NCBI RefSeq assembly: GCF_020921035.1
Contig: NC_063155.1
Span: forward strand, 8,975,001-9,039,000
DNA length: 64,000 nt
Direction: 5' to 3'
From: Rhodamnia argentea
Lineage: Eukaryota > Streptophyta > Magnoliopsida > Myrtales > Myrtaceae
Below, one piece after another: positions 26,440-37,850 of the stretch. The notes under the pieces are model-generated. The model searched no databases, was not told the DNA's origin, and saw only the letters and a list, made by a program, of their open reading frames with translations. The translations under genes and the position numbers were made by a program. Within the stretch, counting starts at the first letter, position 1. Every line of letters starts with the position of its first letter.

Positions 26440-28392
26440 ATGGGAGTAGCGAGTAAAGCAGGGGATTTTGGGTTCAAGGCTTTCACGGCGGCGCTCGGCG
26501 TCGCCACCGTGTATCTGACCGCCACTTTCTCCATCAACGTCTACCGAGGTCTCGCCTGGCACAATGCTCAATCGGTTACCTCTCCCTTCTTCCCTCCCTC
26601 TCTCGTGCTCAGTTTCATTTCTGCCTAACTGCGAATCTGTCGCATAAGCCTGAGCCCTGGCTAGGGTTTATCTTAGTTTCCTCGATCGTGTCTGCCCGAT
26701 TAGCGGAGGATTGTCCGTTTGAACTGTTGTTTGCATAAACTACGTATGATTGTACGCGATTTTGTTAAATCTGTGCTTTTTTGTTTTTTCCCAAATGAGT
26801 TGTATATCCTGCTTGATTGTTCTGAGAGTAGTGTCCTCCGATAACGGGGGAATGGAATTGAAACATTTGATGGTTAGCTTAGAACCCAATGATAATAAGA
26901 CTGCTGCGTCAAGCCACAGGGTAAGCGAGGAAGAGATTCACGAGCGAAGTTGCATTCCGTTTCGGCACGCTCTTTTCGAGCATGTCATTGTCTGTAATTG
27001 GATTTGGATTTCTACTACAAGAGCTATATTGAGTATCTTGTCACGTTACCGACCAAAATATAAAAAAAAAACAGAATATGTTGTCTCCTTGTTCATCAGG
27101 AGTAAGAGCAGGTATGTGGTGCAGATAAGCCTACTTCTGCACTAATAATTTGGTCCTTAAGTTGATCTGTCGAATTTGGCCACTCTCTTACATTTAAAGT
27201 TCGTCACTTTAAATGGATTTCACAAACTCATTCACGCTCTCTGTCGAATTCGAAATCAACTGACTGGAAAAGCAGAGAATTATATGGAACTATTGTATTA
27301 AGATCGCCGGAGATGATATTTCGTTCACACACACGTGTATTACACACATGCACATATATATATATATATATATATATGTATATGTATATAATCTCTGAGC
27401 AAGTCTTTACTCGTGCATGATCCTGAGATTAATGCTTGCTTGTTGTTGCATCAGCAAGTTTCTATTTTGTGGTACCTTCGTATCCAATTGATTCTTCTAA
27501 AGAGGGCGAAGCAAGTTGTCTAGTGCAAGTTATAGGCTTATAGCTCATAGGTGTAGGCCATAAGTTCCCCGATAGGTTGGTGCAGGAAAGAGAAGTCCTG
27601 CAAAACATGTATCATATGGCAACAAAGCGTGAATGTTGGTTATGTAGAGGATGTGTAGCTATTCTTTTGCCAATTGAGATATGCCCTTATGCTACTTCTC
27701 TCTCTCTGCTGTTTCCAGAGTGATTAATCTAGCATTTTGTTGAAATGTTCGCTAGCGTTGAAAGTCTAGAGATAAGGTTTGGGCATGATGAGATGGCTCG
27801 TATACATTGGGACAAAGAATGAGTGCCTTATGTTTTATTAGCACTGTTTTGCTGGATGAGTTGTCAAAATCTAGCGATTGCATAATTGCGTTTTTTGCTA
27901 CTTGGCTCTGAATGCTCATCATTATTTGCACCGTGCTGTAATGGAAATCTCTTCATTAGAGAGGCAAGAGAAGAGAAATTGAAGAACAGACAAGTAGGTA
28001 AATAAGGTTGTCATGCATCAGCAAGCACTCGGTCAGTGTAGTCACGCCGAGGATTCGCTGTTTCTAAATACATTCTAGCGTCAGTCAGTCTCAGTAAATT
28101 GCTTCTTCGTATGTCCCATGGGTATTTTCCATCATGCCTATATGCTTATGGCTTTTAACTATTTCACCATGTCTCCTTTTGGTGTAGTTGAGGGTGGACC
28201 TTAAGTCTCCTTAGAATTTTGTTTGAGGTTGATGTGGATGTGTTTCTTTGTAAGCGTGTGCAGATTTGAACATTCTGGTGAATTTTTGTAAGACTTGCAA
28301 TATTTGGAAAGGAACTCTGTTCTTACATTCTTCTTCAATTTTGGCCACTGCAGAAAATTGATGAGCAAGGCTCTAATGAGGAATCTACTTGA
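26440..28392 (+). CDS. Small single-pass membrane protein, 57 residues, two exons
   Basis: Exons 26440-26574 and 28354-28392, joined in frame by GT-AG borders. The protein starts MGVASKAGDFGFKAFTAALG, has one hydrophobic segment (about residues 13-33, FKAFTAALGVATVYLTAT), a conserved-looking NVYRGLAWHNAQS, and an acidic tail ending DEQGSNEEST. Very similar tiny proteins occur across land plants in my recollection, without an experimentally defined role. The small size, single transmembrane helix and short basic N-terminus suggest an organelle-membrane component such as a respiratory-complex accessory subunit, but that is a guess. The single intron is 1.8 kb and contains a TA microsatellite. 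Confidence 0.75.
27351..27390. repeat. TA microsatellite in intron
   Basis: An alternating AT run of about 25 bp, then TATGTATATGTATATA, inside the 1.8-kb intron of the small membrane protein gene. Confidence 0.9.
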
Positions 28393-30048
28393 CTTTTAAC
28401 TCTTGTCGGTGCTGCCAATTTACATGCGTATCGAGCAGCTTCAATTGCCATACGATGTTTGCATCTGCAATGTGATACCGTCGAGTTGGAGGATGAATAC
28501 CGCCGCTTCGGTGAGGACTCATTGGCTATATGCAGCTGGTAGTTTCTGTTGCTAGGGATGTTGATCTGCTTGTGATATTGTTATACGTGGAATATTAAGA
28601 GGCTGTCATGGAATAGCAACTCTTTCTTCCCTTGATGCCCATTTTGATGGTAGCCACACCAAAACTCAGGCTTTTCGAATGACAAGATAGTCATTCAGAA
28701 CATCATAAAATAACAGACAATCCATGACAATGGAAGGGTGAAATGAGGGCATTAATACTGTGATTCTATTCGCAATATGTTGGTACTACCACTAGTACCT
28801 TCATACTATTGTTGGGTAACTCCTAGTGTCTTAGAACTTGAATCATTGGATAAACTATTCCTAGCATCTTGTCAGTCCAGGCAAGAGAAGGACATTGATC
28901 TCCCACCACCATTTGGAAAACTATCAATCTCTAACCAGTTTCCTCTCAATCAGTCGGAGTATGTTTTGTGTTGGGGTCGATCATACATTTAGCTTTTTGC
29001 AGCCGCATCACTTTGAAAATGAGTTTCTCTTCCCCTGTCATCGTAAAAAAAGTAACTAGATGCTGACTGCTCATGTTTCTCATTTTAGCTCCCGGCTCCT
29101 CCGACCCATTTCCAAACCGATGAATGACGAGATGGGTTTGGGGTTTTGCGTACGAGATGAGTCGATATTGTTGATGAACGTGTTGAAGCTATTCATTGAG
29201 AATGGTAATAGAAAAAGGTTGAATTGTCGCGTTACTAACTAATCATATTATGACCAAATTCTTGTTGAGGAGTGCCTTCGGGGCCTGGGTTAATTCGCTG
29301 TTTGTTTTCCCCTCCGTTCCCTTTCTAACTCTTTCTTTAGCTGACATTGGACAAAGAGAACATGTCGTGGTGGAATTCATTGTATCGTCGAAAATAAATA
29401 GTATGAAAAATACTTTTTAAACACGGTGGGTTGTGTTGCTCGAAATAATTAATTAATAAAAAATATTTTTATTGTCAATAATAATTTATTTTGTTAATGA
29501 TAATTTTTTTTATTAATATTTATAAATGATATTAATGATCGTATTTAAATAAATATTTTTCAAAGTATTCAATTTTGCTCTAAAAAAAACTTTTTGACTA
29601 TGATAGCCAATTAATGGAATTGGATGGTGCAATCCAGCGATCGCAAATGATATGGGCTGTCTCTGGTTTGGGCGTGGAAACGGAGTCAAACGTCAATCTG
29701 GCGTCAACTGGACGACGCCGTAGGATCACAGATCTTGGGTATTTACCAGCTAACCCGATGGTTTGCCTTGTTAATTGCGCGGAACCCCGAGGGCATACTC
29801 GTAATTCTGCGCCGGCACATGTTTGGTGTCGCTCGTGTGGTTTTGTCTGGCTCCGGAGTCAGAGCGAGAGCCTGCGAAGAGAGCGAAGCTGAGGGAGACA
29901 GAGAGGTTTCGGTTTTGGCTGGTTTATTCAAAGTCTCTCCCTTTCGCGTTCTGTCTCTGTTGCCTCCTCGTTTCTTAGGGTTTTCGAGACGAAGCCAAGA
30001 AGGGAAGATAGAAAGGATTGAATGCAATTGCTCGGGGAATCGGCGGGG
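28393..30048. other. 3' flank, AT-rich repeat, and leader of the RING gene
   Basis: 28393-28600 is probably 3' untranslated sequence. 28600-29380 shows nothing recognised. 29390-29600 belongs to the dispersed AT-rich repeat family. 29860-30048 looks like the RING gene leader; it contains TTAGGGTTTTCG (about 29976), a telo-box (AAACCCTAA on the other strand) common in promoters of growth-related plant genes. Several short ORFs overlap here on both strands and none is convincing. Confidence 0.45.
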
Positions 30049-31332
30049 ATGGTTTCTGATTCAGTCTCAAGCGCTTCGTCCCTTCCTTCGGTCCCCATTT
30101 CCAAGGATGTCGGCAAGAAGAAGAGGGTGCGCTCTCTCTCTTTCTCTCTCTCTCTCCCTTTGTTCGTTTACCTGTCAAATGGGTTTTGTGCGATTCGTGT
30201 TCTCGTGTGGTGCTGTGGTGATTGTTTCGGGGTTCGCAGGCCAACAGGTCGGCTAAGTTGAAGCAATGCAAGCTCGACGCCCGGCGGGAGCAGTGGCTTT
30301 CTCAGGGTACGCATTTAATTGATCCGATCCTTTTCTTGGTTTACGTCTTTGTTTTTTGTCTGGGTTGCTGGATTGGTAATGGTGCAATCAATCGGCTATT
30401 TAAGAAATTTTCATTCTGGGGGCTACTGACGTCGGCATTCGCGAATTTCTGGATCCTTTGCTTGCTCTGTTTTGGTTGTTTATTTGGGAAAATGCTTTGC
30501 CTGTGCAGTGAAGAAAAAAGAAGGAAAGGAGGCTTGGGACGGCTGTCATGGGCAGCGAAATGAGAGTTATTGCTCGATGGGCAATGCGGACATAACGAGG
30601 ATGGCAGATGAGGAGCATTGCAGACCATTCAACCGAGAGAGAGATTCGGAGTTTCGGGCGAACAGCCCTGTCGGTTTCAACGGTGCACTGGGCAAACATG
30701 AATCCCGGTCCAACTATGGCGGGAGCAGCTGCAGCAGCAGCAGCAGCGCCGGTTGCTGTTCAGGGAGTATTACAGAGGAGGAGGATGGGGATGATGAGTG
30801 CTTGGATGATTGGGAAGCAGTGGCTGATGCCTTGGCTGCCAATGAAAACTGCAAGACTCCGCCCTTTGACCCATCTCCGGAAGAGGTACCTATTTGGAGA
30901 TCACAGTCTTGTGGTGTGATCGCAAATGAGTCTGAAAGATCAACATGCGATAGTTTGACAACGGGTTCAAAGTTTGCTCTGGTGAATTCCAGAGCATGGA
31001 GACCCGACGATGCTTTGCGGCCGCAGAGTCTGCCTAATTTGCCGAAGCAACACTGTTGTTCCAATCCAAAGTGGCGTCATGGCGATGGAGGAGTCCCCTG
31101 GTTTTGCTCGGGTGTCTTGACGGTGCCTACTTCTTGTCCCATTTGCTGTGAAGATTTGGACTTAACAGACTCTAGCTTCCTGCCTTGTTTTTGCGGGTTC
31201 CGTCTATGTCTGTTCTGCCATAAGAGGATTCTCGAGGCGGATTGCCGCTGCCCGGGTTGCAGAAGGCTATACGAGCAGGATCCTGCAAAAGCAGAGGGGA
31301 GTTTGCAAGGTGGCCTCCGAACTACCAGTTGA
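30049..31332 (+). CDS. NOT4-like C4C4 RING finger protein (putative E3 ubiquitin ligase)
   Basis: Exons 30049-30126, 30240-30306 and 30509-31332 join in frame to 322 residues. An upstream in-frame ATG at 30022 would add nine residues; 30049 is preferred for its better context (GGGATGG). The N-terminus is Ser-rich and then basic (KKKRANRSAKLKQCKLDARR, followed by EQWLSQ), the conserved start of a plant-specific family. The middle has a Ser run and an acidic EEEDGDDECLDDWEAVADAL segment. The C-terminus (residues 258-300) is a RING of the CNOT4 type: CPICCEDLDL, PCFCGFRLCLFC, CRCPGCRRLYEQDPA, all eight zinc ligands being Cys. The GFRLC, FC and CPGCR spacing matches NOT4 rather than the usual C3HC4 RING. 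It lacks the RRM of true NOT4. Role inferred: ubiquitin ligase; substrate unknown. Confidence 0.88.
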
Positions 31333-32494
31333 CTCATTTTGACAACAGCGCCAAGCGAATTTGGTCTGTCCTTCTCTGATGTCTGTTCAGCCTTTAACTA
31401 GGTTTAAGGTCTGATTTTCATGGACACACATGTGGTTTTCGAGTGTCTGAGTTGAGTTGCTTCTCTCGAGAGTGAGTTTAAGGTTATTCTTACCTGTAAG
31501 AAGCATGTCCTGTTGCAGAGGACTCGTTTTGCTATGTGAATACGCGAGGTGATACAGAAATTTTCAAGAAGCATCAATGGGGTTCTTTCTTTTCATCAAG
31601 TAGATCCTTTTTCCCTTCTAATTCTGTACCAAGTCTTAATCGGGTCTGACAGAAAACGAATTTGAGATGCTTTGCGGCGTTTTTCTTATCAATAGTTCTG
31701 ATTCTCTGAGGGCACAAATTTGAATGACAAAATATTGCCCCATCTTGCTCTGGATGCATAGAGAAAGCTGTACTTCTGAATGAAGCACCTTACGGGATGA
31801 TGTTTGGGGCCCATGGATGTAATGCAATGAACAAAAAAGGCTTATGTGTTAAATGACATCAAATTGCCAACAGGCATGCGACCCTGCTGGTAAATTGGCC
31901 CCGGAGAGTATCAGGTCTGGGGTTTGATCGAGAGGAAGGGGACAAAAAAGAAAAAGAAAAAAGACTCCATGAGATTGAGCGAAGAAATGTCATTCAGAAG
32001 CTCAGCTAAGGATGTGCTACTTAAGAGTCAAAAACAACTGAAGATGTCTCCTTGCATCATTTCTCCAGAGGAAAAAGTGGCAGGATGATTGTCAAGTTTC
32101 TCTCTTTTGTTGAGCATAGAATGTTTCTGAAACTTCACAAACAGACTTCAATTTTCATATACTTTTCCAAAGCGGAACAAAACGCATTCTATCTTATTTC
32201 CGATAGTATCCTTACCTTCCTCTGGCTTGTCACCGGCAGTCTGTTGAGGCTGATCTTGAGTTGCCATCCAAGCATGAAGGACACCTTTGCATTATGGTAG
32301 ATGTCATTTCTTGAAATCATTGTGACTGTTCAGTTTTATTTCCACAAGTCAGCAAGATCATTCTGAGGAGAGAGCTAACTTACTACTGCTGAATAGAAGT
32401 TTTAATCTCATTTCTTCCCAATAGGGTCTGGCATTTCCAACTGTCTCTACAACTTTCTTATGTCCCATATTTATTACCTGAAGCTGTAGCAGGA
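31333..32494. other. Convergent intergenic region between RING and formin genes
   Basis: 3' flanks of two converging genes. No ORF or repeat supported. A tRNA-like phrase near 31875-31935 was considered and rejected. Confidence 0.5.
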
Positions 32495-34864
32495 TCAAAA
32501 GTCATCGTCTGATTCACTTGAGGATGTTTGCATTGGGTTGAATGTCGCGAAGTGGAAGGATAAGTTCCGGAACGTCGATGGACTTCTCGGAGGCGGAGAT
32601 GGTGGTGGGGATGGACCTTCATTTCTGGCCACGTTCTTCTTCTGTATTTTCTGAGTGATGTCCATTTTAACTCGATCGACCATCTCAAGGAAATCTTTCA
32701 CTAGAAGAAACAATTGAAGCGGTTGTGTCGCCTTGTCTTTATAAGCTCCCACTTGATAATAGTCTGTGGTTCGCTGCAGAAGCTCCAGGACCCTTGCTTG
32801 CTCCTCTCTGACCACCTTGAGCTCCTGATCACACTCTTCTAAAAATTCTTTCATTTCCTTCAGGTAGCCTCCTCGTTCACCATTATCAGATGTTGCCACA
32901 AGATTCCTGATTTCGGCAACGCGGCTTGAGAGAGAGGAACACATATTGAACAAACTTTCATATTCAATGGTAGCTGCTCTTTTGACGTTGGCAAGTTCTG
33001 CGTTTAGATTTCCTAGCTCTCCCAATCCTAGCATTAAACACTCTTTCTGATCGGCCATATTGTCATCTGAGCCCGCACCAAATTGTCTGCTTCCTTGACT
33101 GCTAGTTTTGCAGATGTTATGGTTCTTGTTGATCAAGCAACGTTTTCCCTCAGAACAGGCAACCTGTTCGACTACGAAGTGCAGTAGAGTTGTCTTTCCA
33201 TCAGTGCTTTTGATGTCGGAAAGCTTTCCAAGGGCATTTAGGTTGAAACCTTGTGCATTGCCTCTGGCAGTTCCAGCATTCATGCGGTTTCCTGCCTTGA
33301 GAACAGCTTCGAGAAGTTTGAGCAAGAGGCCCCGACTTCTCAGCTCCTTGCACCCCAGTTCAAGCACTTGCAAGGATTCCTTCAGGTAAAGGACGTCTGA
33401 ATCATAGTTCGCCCGAAAAAGCATTGCATTAAATCGGGTGAAGGCCGAAGGAACGGCTCTCAGGATGTGGTAGAGAAAGCATTCTGCATCTGCAAGTTTG
33501 GTTGGGTCGCCACTGAATTGGAGGATCTTGGATTCTTCTTCTTTGGTGGGAGTTATTTTGGTGACTTTCTCAAGCACGTCGCTGTTGAGTCCATGGCCCT
33601 CAAGGAGGGCATAGACAATTTCTTGACGGGATACTGCAAGTGATTTCAGGACAATCGCATTGTTTTGCGACTTCCGGGGTTCAAAAATGAAAATTCGGGA
33701 TGATGAAGCAGAGTTGGGCCTGACTGAAGACGATTGGATGTTGTTCCTTGTATTTTTGGCGGAACTAGGATTCATTGCAGTGTATCCAAATAGTGTTTCG
33801 ATCAGCTCATCATCGAATCTGGATTTCAGAGAAGACTGCCAATTAGCAGAAGTAATAGGCAGGTTGAAACATGAGCCTCAGGAAAATGAAATGGATCGAA
33901 TATCATATCGAAATATTATGAGGATATCTTACCGCAATGATCCATCATTAATCTGATCCCACACCACTGAGTGATCGGCATTGGAGATGACTTTGTCCCA
34001 ATGCAATGGCTTGAGCTTCGTCGGGCCATGATCTGCCCCTCTTGAGCTTTCTTCTCTTGGATCACATGTCTTGCTTTCATCTGCTCCTTTCCCTCTAGGC
34101 ACCGGTGGAGGTTTTGTTGATGAGAACACAACGCCCGGTGCTGCTTTCTGGGGAGGCGGTGGCGGTGCCGGCATTGAAGGAACTTTTCTTTTCGGTGAGA
34201 CTAGGGGTTTCAGTGGCTGTGATATTGGAGGTGGAGGCGGTGGTGGTGATGGTGGAGGGAGAAGGGATGGGGGTGGAGGAGGTGATGCTGTCATTTGCTG
34301 CATCGGCATACAGGGGACTGAGGCCGGAGACGGTCCTGGAGTTGGAATAGCAGGCTGAGGGGACAAAACATGCGGCTTTGGAGCTGGATCTTTTAGAGTC
34401 AGTTTCCTTGGTTTCTTGAAAGTACTTTCATACGACGATTCACAGTTTTCGTAGATTGGATGCACATTCTTCCATTTTGATGCAGACTGTTCTAAACTCT
34501 CCGTCCGACAACACACTCTTTTCTCCTCTTCCTCGTCTTCATAACTAGGATTAACGACCGTCTTCGAGAAGCAGCTCATATGTCGGCCTTCTTCAAGTTT
34601 CCTCAGGTAAAGTACATCCACACCACCCTCATCAACAATCAATCCTTTCACATTCTTCCCTAGCTTCCCAAACATTTTGTCGGTCTCCACATCTTCATGC
34701 CGGAAGCTTGTGTTGGTTGTGCTTCTCTTGACACGTCGAGCAGTGATGAATTTCCAGAACACCCAGAAGAAGATAGCAGCTATGACTAGAGCTCCAACCG
34801 CCGTACCGATAACAGCCTTGACGATAGAATGGTCTGCTGATGGCGACGGTGGAAGAGACGACAT
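32495..34864 (-). CDS. Class I formin (FH4/FH8 group), actin nucleator
   Basis: Two exons on the minus strand, 34864-33933 and 33818-32495, 751 residues. Domains: a very short N-terminus (MSSLPPSPSADHSIVK), a transmembrane helix about residues 17-38 (VIGTAVGALVIAAIFFWVFW), an RRVKRS stop-transfer, a conserved VKGLIVDEGGVDVLYLRKL block, Pro-rich FH1 with several poly-Pro runs (about 175-265), and an FH2 domain from LKPLHWDKV (284) to about 690, including FIFEPRKSQNNAIVLKSL and the actin-binding signature GNRMNAGTARGNAQ (487 on). It nucleates and caps actin filaments at the plasma membrane; the group is known in cell-to-cell contact sites and root hairs. Odd: no signal peptide and no extracellular Pro/Ser extension, although an in-frame TGA at 34921-34919 closes the frame upstream. 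Either a signal-anchor protein or a missed 5' exon. Confidence 0.92.
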
Positions 34865-36144
34865 CTTATGAAAAAAATCGTTTTGCTTGCTACAAAGTGT
34901 ACAGAGTGATATGGAATTTCAGATGGGAAACACCATTGATCCGAACAATGACTGCAGATTTACGGCGAGAGCGTTCTTGTTGTCTTGGTTCTATAGGCTA
35001 TAAGTGTAAAACATCAGAGAATTGCTGGGTTTTCAAATGCTTGGTTGCTGGCTGCTGACAGTTTCGATGAAGGTAGTTCTTTGCAGTTGTGGTTGGTTCT
35101 GTCCTCTGTACGTGTGAAATGAATGCAATATCCTTGTTCTGGAGCTAACAATGACTGTGAGTACTTGTCATTTAAAAGGCCGTCCTGCCTCCTATCGTAG
35201 TTAACGAACAATGCATTAAGCTTGAGGTGAGTGGGCAAGTGTGTCTGGAATGCCTCGTGTCATTGTGTTTTTTGTTCTCTTCCTCTTGTTCATGGTGGCC
35301 ATTTACTCCTCAGTTGTTTCCATCAGTTCCAGCTACTCTTCAGCTGGAGTTTCTTCATACTCGGTTTCCATTCGTCTTTAGATTATTGCAGGTTTATTAA
35401 CAGCTAGGCATGCATTCGAATTTATGTTGCGGTGGCTAAACGACAATGTTCCACATGGCACGAGTGGCTTTGCATCCATTGTGCTGCTGATTTGGCAATT
35501 TGCTGTAGATAGATCGGTAATCTGCGGTAATCTGCCTTTGACGTTTAATGCTGGTTAGAACGTATACCTACTTATGCTTTTGACATCTCAAAAACCGTCC
35601 CGTTTTAGTTCTTGGCTTCATTCCTCCGATTTGAATATCGAATCGAATCTCCGTATTTGATGGTAACACCATTGTTGGGTCAAGACCAATTTACTCCAAC
35701 AGCTAGATTTGCATTCATTGGCACTCATATGGGCCATGGAGGGTAGGTTTGAGGTTATGGATTGAGAACTTGATCTTTGCTTGTGGTGGTTGACACTTGA
35801 CAGAGGAACCTGCTGAGCATCTAATGACGGCCTGAAATTGGCAAAGCTTGCACGGAATTCTGTAATGACAATTCAGGCTTTGGTAGATGGTCCTACAACT
35901 ACTGCCGAGACAAGAATTAATTCGAGATAAGATTCGCTCATATAGAAGATGATTGGGAAGCAATCTTCAATCTTGTGCGAGTTGATTTTGCTGGTTTCGA
36001 AAGGGAAGCAATCTTCAATCTTGTGCGAGTTGATTTTGCCGGTTTCAAAAGGCTCGAGATCTACATCCTAACCATGAATGTACCAATCATGGACCAAAGA
36101 AACAACAATGAATCGAATTCTGTTATATACGAATGAATATCTGT
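34865..36144. other. Formin 5' flank with a 48-bp tandem duplication
   Basis: Two head-to-tail copies of a 48-bp unit, GGGAAGCAATCTTCAATCTT followed by GTGCGAGTTGATTTTG and so on, lie at 35955-36002 and 36003-36050, with only a few differences (CTGGTTTCGAAA/CCGGTTTCAAAA). The rest, which carries the formin leader/promoter and the 3' flank of the response regulator, has no supported gene. Confidence 0.75.
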
Positions 36145-37850
36145 TCAATCTCGACGATGTATTTTAAGCCTCTTTGATGAACACACAGCTATAGATGGCG
36201 ACGAAGAATCAGATGATGAAGATGAGCACACTGCCCGGTCACAACTGCACAGTGGCGACACCGGTGATGGGGCATGATCACCGTCGCCACCGTGCGGTTG
36301 TGATGGGGTATGATCACCGTCGGTGCTGAGGCCATCATTGTTTTCTTCGAGTCTTCTCTTGTTGATTCTTCTGTCCGAGCAAACTTCTCCCCCTCCCATC
36401 ACGAAATTCTTCAGGCGCTGAACATCGGACAGTTGCACTGGCTTTGCAAGAAATTCCTCTGCTCCTTCCTCTAGACATCTATCCATAAAAGAAAAAAAGA
36501 TCCCCACAATTTGAGAAACTTCGACTAGAAACTGCAGATGAAGCATTCGCGAGGCGATTGAGAGGCTAAGTTCAAATAAGACTAGTAGCCGCTCAAGGTC
36601 TCTTGCTACCCCCAAATTCATATTATCCATTTTCAAGGTGCAATTCAGACAAATCTGCAACTTCAGTCGATGATTTCAGACCAGTATCAATCCAAACATG
36701 GAATAGCAATCTATCTGCCAAATTATCCTCTCCCTATTTGTTTTTGGGCACAGATCATCCTTTTGATTTCTAATGCAAGTGACAATCTTTTCCATTTCAG
36801 TCTCATGGATACAAAACTTCCTGTTATGACTACTGTGGAAAGTTTCCTCAACTGAGTCAATTCTGATGTTTGGTCTAGAAACTACAATTCTCATATGGTA
36901 AAGAGTCAATTGTTATACACTTAAAGAAGCATTAGAGCGAAACAATACCGGTTAATGCGGGCGAGGATTCTTTCGGAGGACATGATAACCACTGGTGTTT
37001 CTCTGAAAGCTGATGATTCCTGTTCAGATTTACAAAGAAGTCTCAAACCCGGTTCCGAAACGATGCCTTTGAAGCAGAACATGTGGGGAATGATTAATGA
37101 GGTCCGTAACACTTCCACCCTTTTTCCACAATGAAACTCGCAGATTCGACGGAAGGATTTTTCGTGGAAGCGGAAAATCACTGACCTTGATCTTCTTAAG
37201 AAGCTCATATCCAGTCATCCCCGGCATGGAGTAATCAGTCATTATCAGATTAACCTTCAGATCCTAATGTTCAAGAGTGAACAATCAGCAATTTTTCAAA
37301 ACCTTTCTCAGCTCAAAGTCAACAACACAAATTTTCAGACAAGCAAAACTACCCTCCAAGAGCATCATAAGCATTGCTACATAAAACACAATTTCTTCTC
37401 GCTTAGGCTAATTTCATTTTTGATTTCCCGTCATTTTTCAATCCACCAATAAAACAAAGCAGGGACAGCACAAATGAAGAAACCTCAAACAGGATGAGCT
37501 AAACTTTGTTCTTACATCAAATCCGACAGAGCTCTTCTCTCCATCCAATCCCAGAAACTGCAAAGCCCTTAATCCACTGTCCACAGCAGTAACTACAGAT
37601 TCAAATCACAGACAGCATCCAATTTAATCGAATCAAATCATAACCCAATGACCAAATAAATCAATAAAATCTGAACGAAGAAACATAAACACCCACCTTT
37701 ACAAGACAATCTCTTGAGCAGCTTCTCAATGACTTTCCTGTCCACAAGACTATCATCCACCGCAAGAACATGCAGCTCCTGAGCTGACCCACCACACACA
37801 GCGACCTCCGCCGGCGATTGACGCCGGAGAATCTCGCCGGCCATCGTCAT
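36145..37850 (-). CDS. Type-A response regulator (cytokinin primary response, ARR family)
   Basis: Negative regulator of cytokinin signalling that accepts phosphate from histidine phosphotransfer proteins. Five minus-strand exons, 37850-37697, 37592-37516, 37263-37186, 37019-36949 and 36478-36145, join in frame to 237 residues. The start is ATGACGATGGCC at 37850. The receiver domain runs about residues 25-150: acidic pocket in [14 protein letters not shown], phosphoacceptor Asp in [17 protein letters not shown], Ser/Thr switch region in TPVVIMSS, and conserved Lys in [10 protein letters not shown]. No GARP DNA-binding domain follows, which separates it from type B. The C-terminal tail is charged and then Ser-rich, with a small internal repeat ([19 protein letters not shown]), ending in basic KRLKIHRRD. 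It resembles the ARR3-7/15 group. One deviation: [11 protein letters not shown] where SSEN is usual. All introns are GT-AG; the gene looks intact. Confidence 0.93.

Noticed and set aside
31870..31940. tRNA- or SINE-like phrase (GGGTTTGATCG after TGCTGGTAAATTGG)
   Set aside because: The A and B box matches are weak, and no cloverleaf or tail could be drawn.
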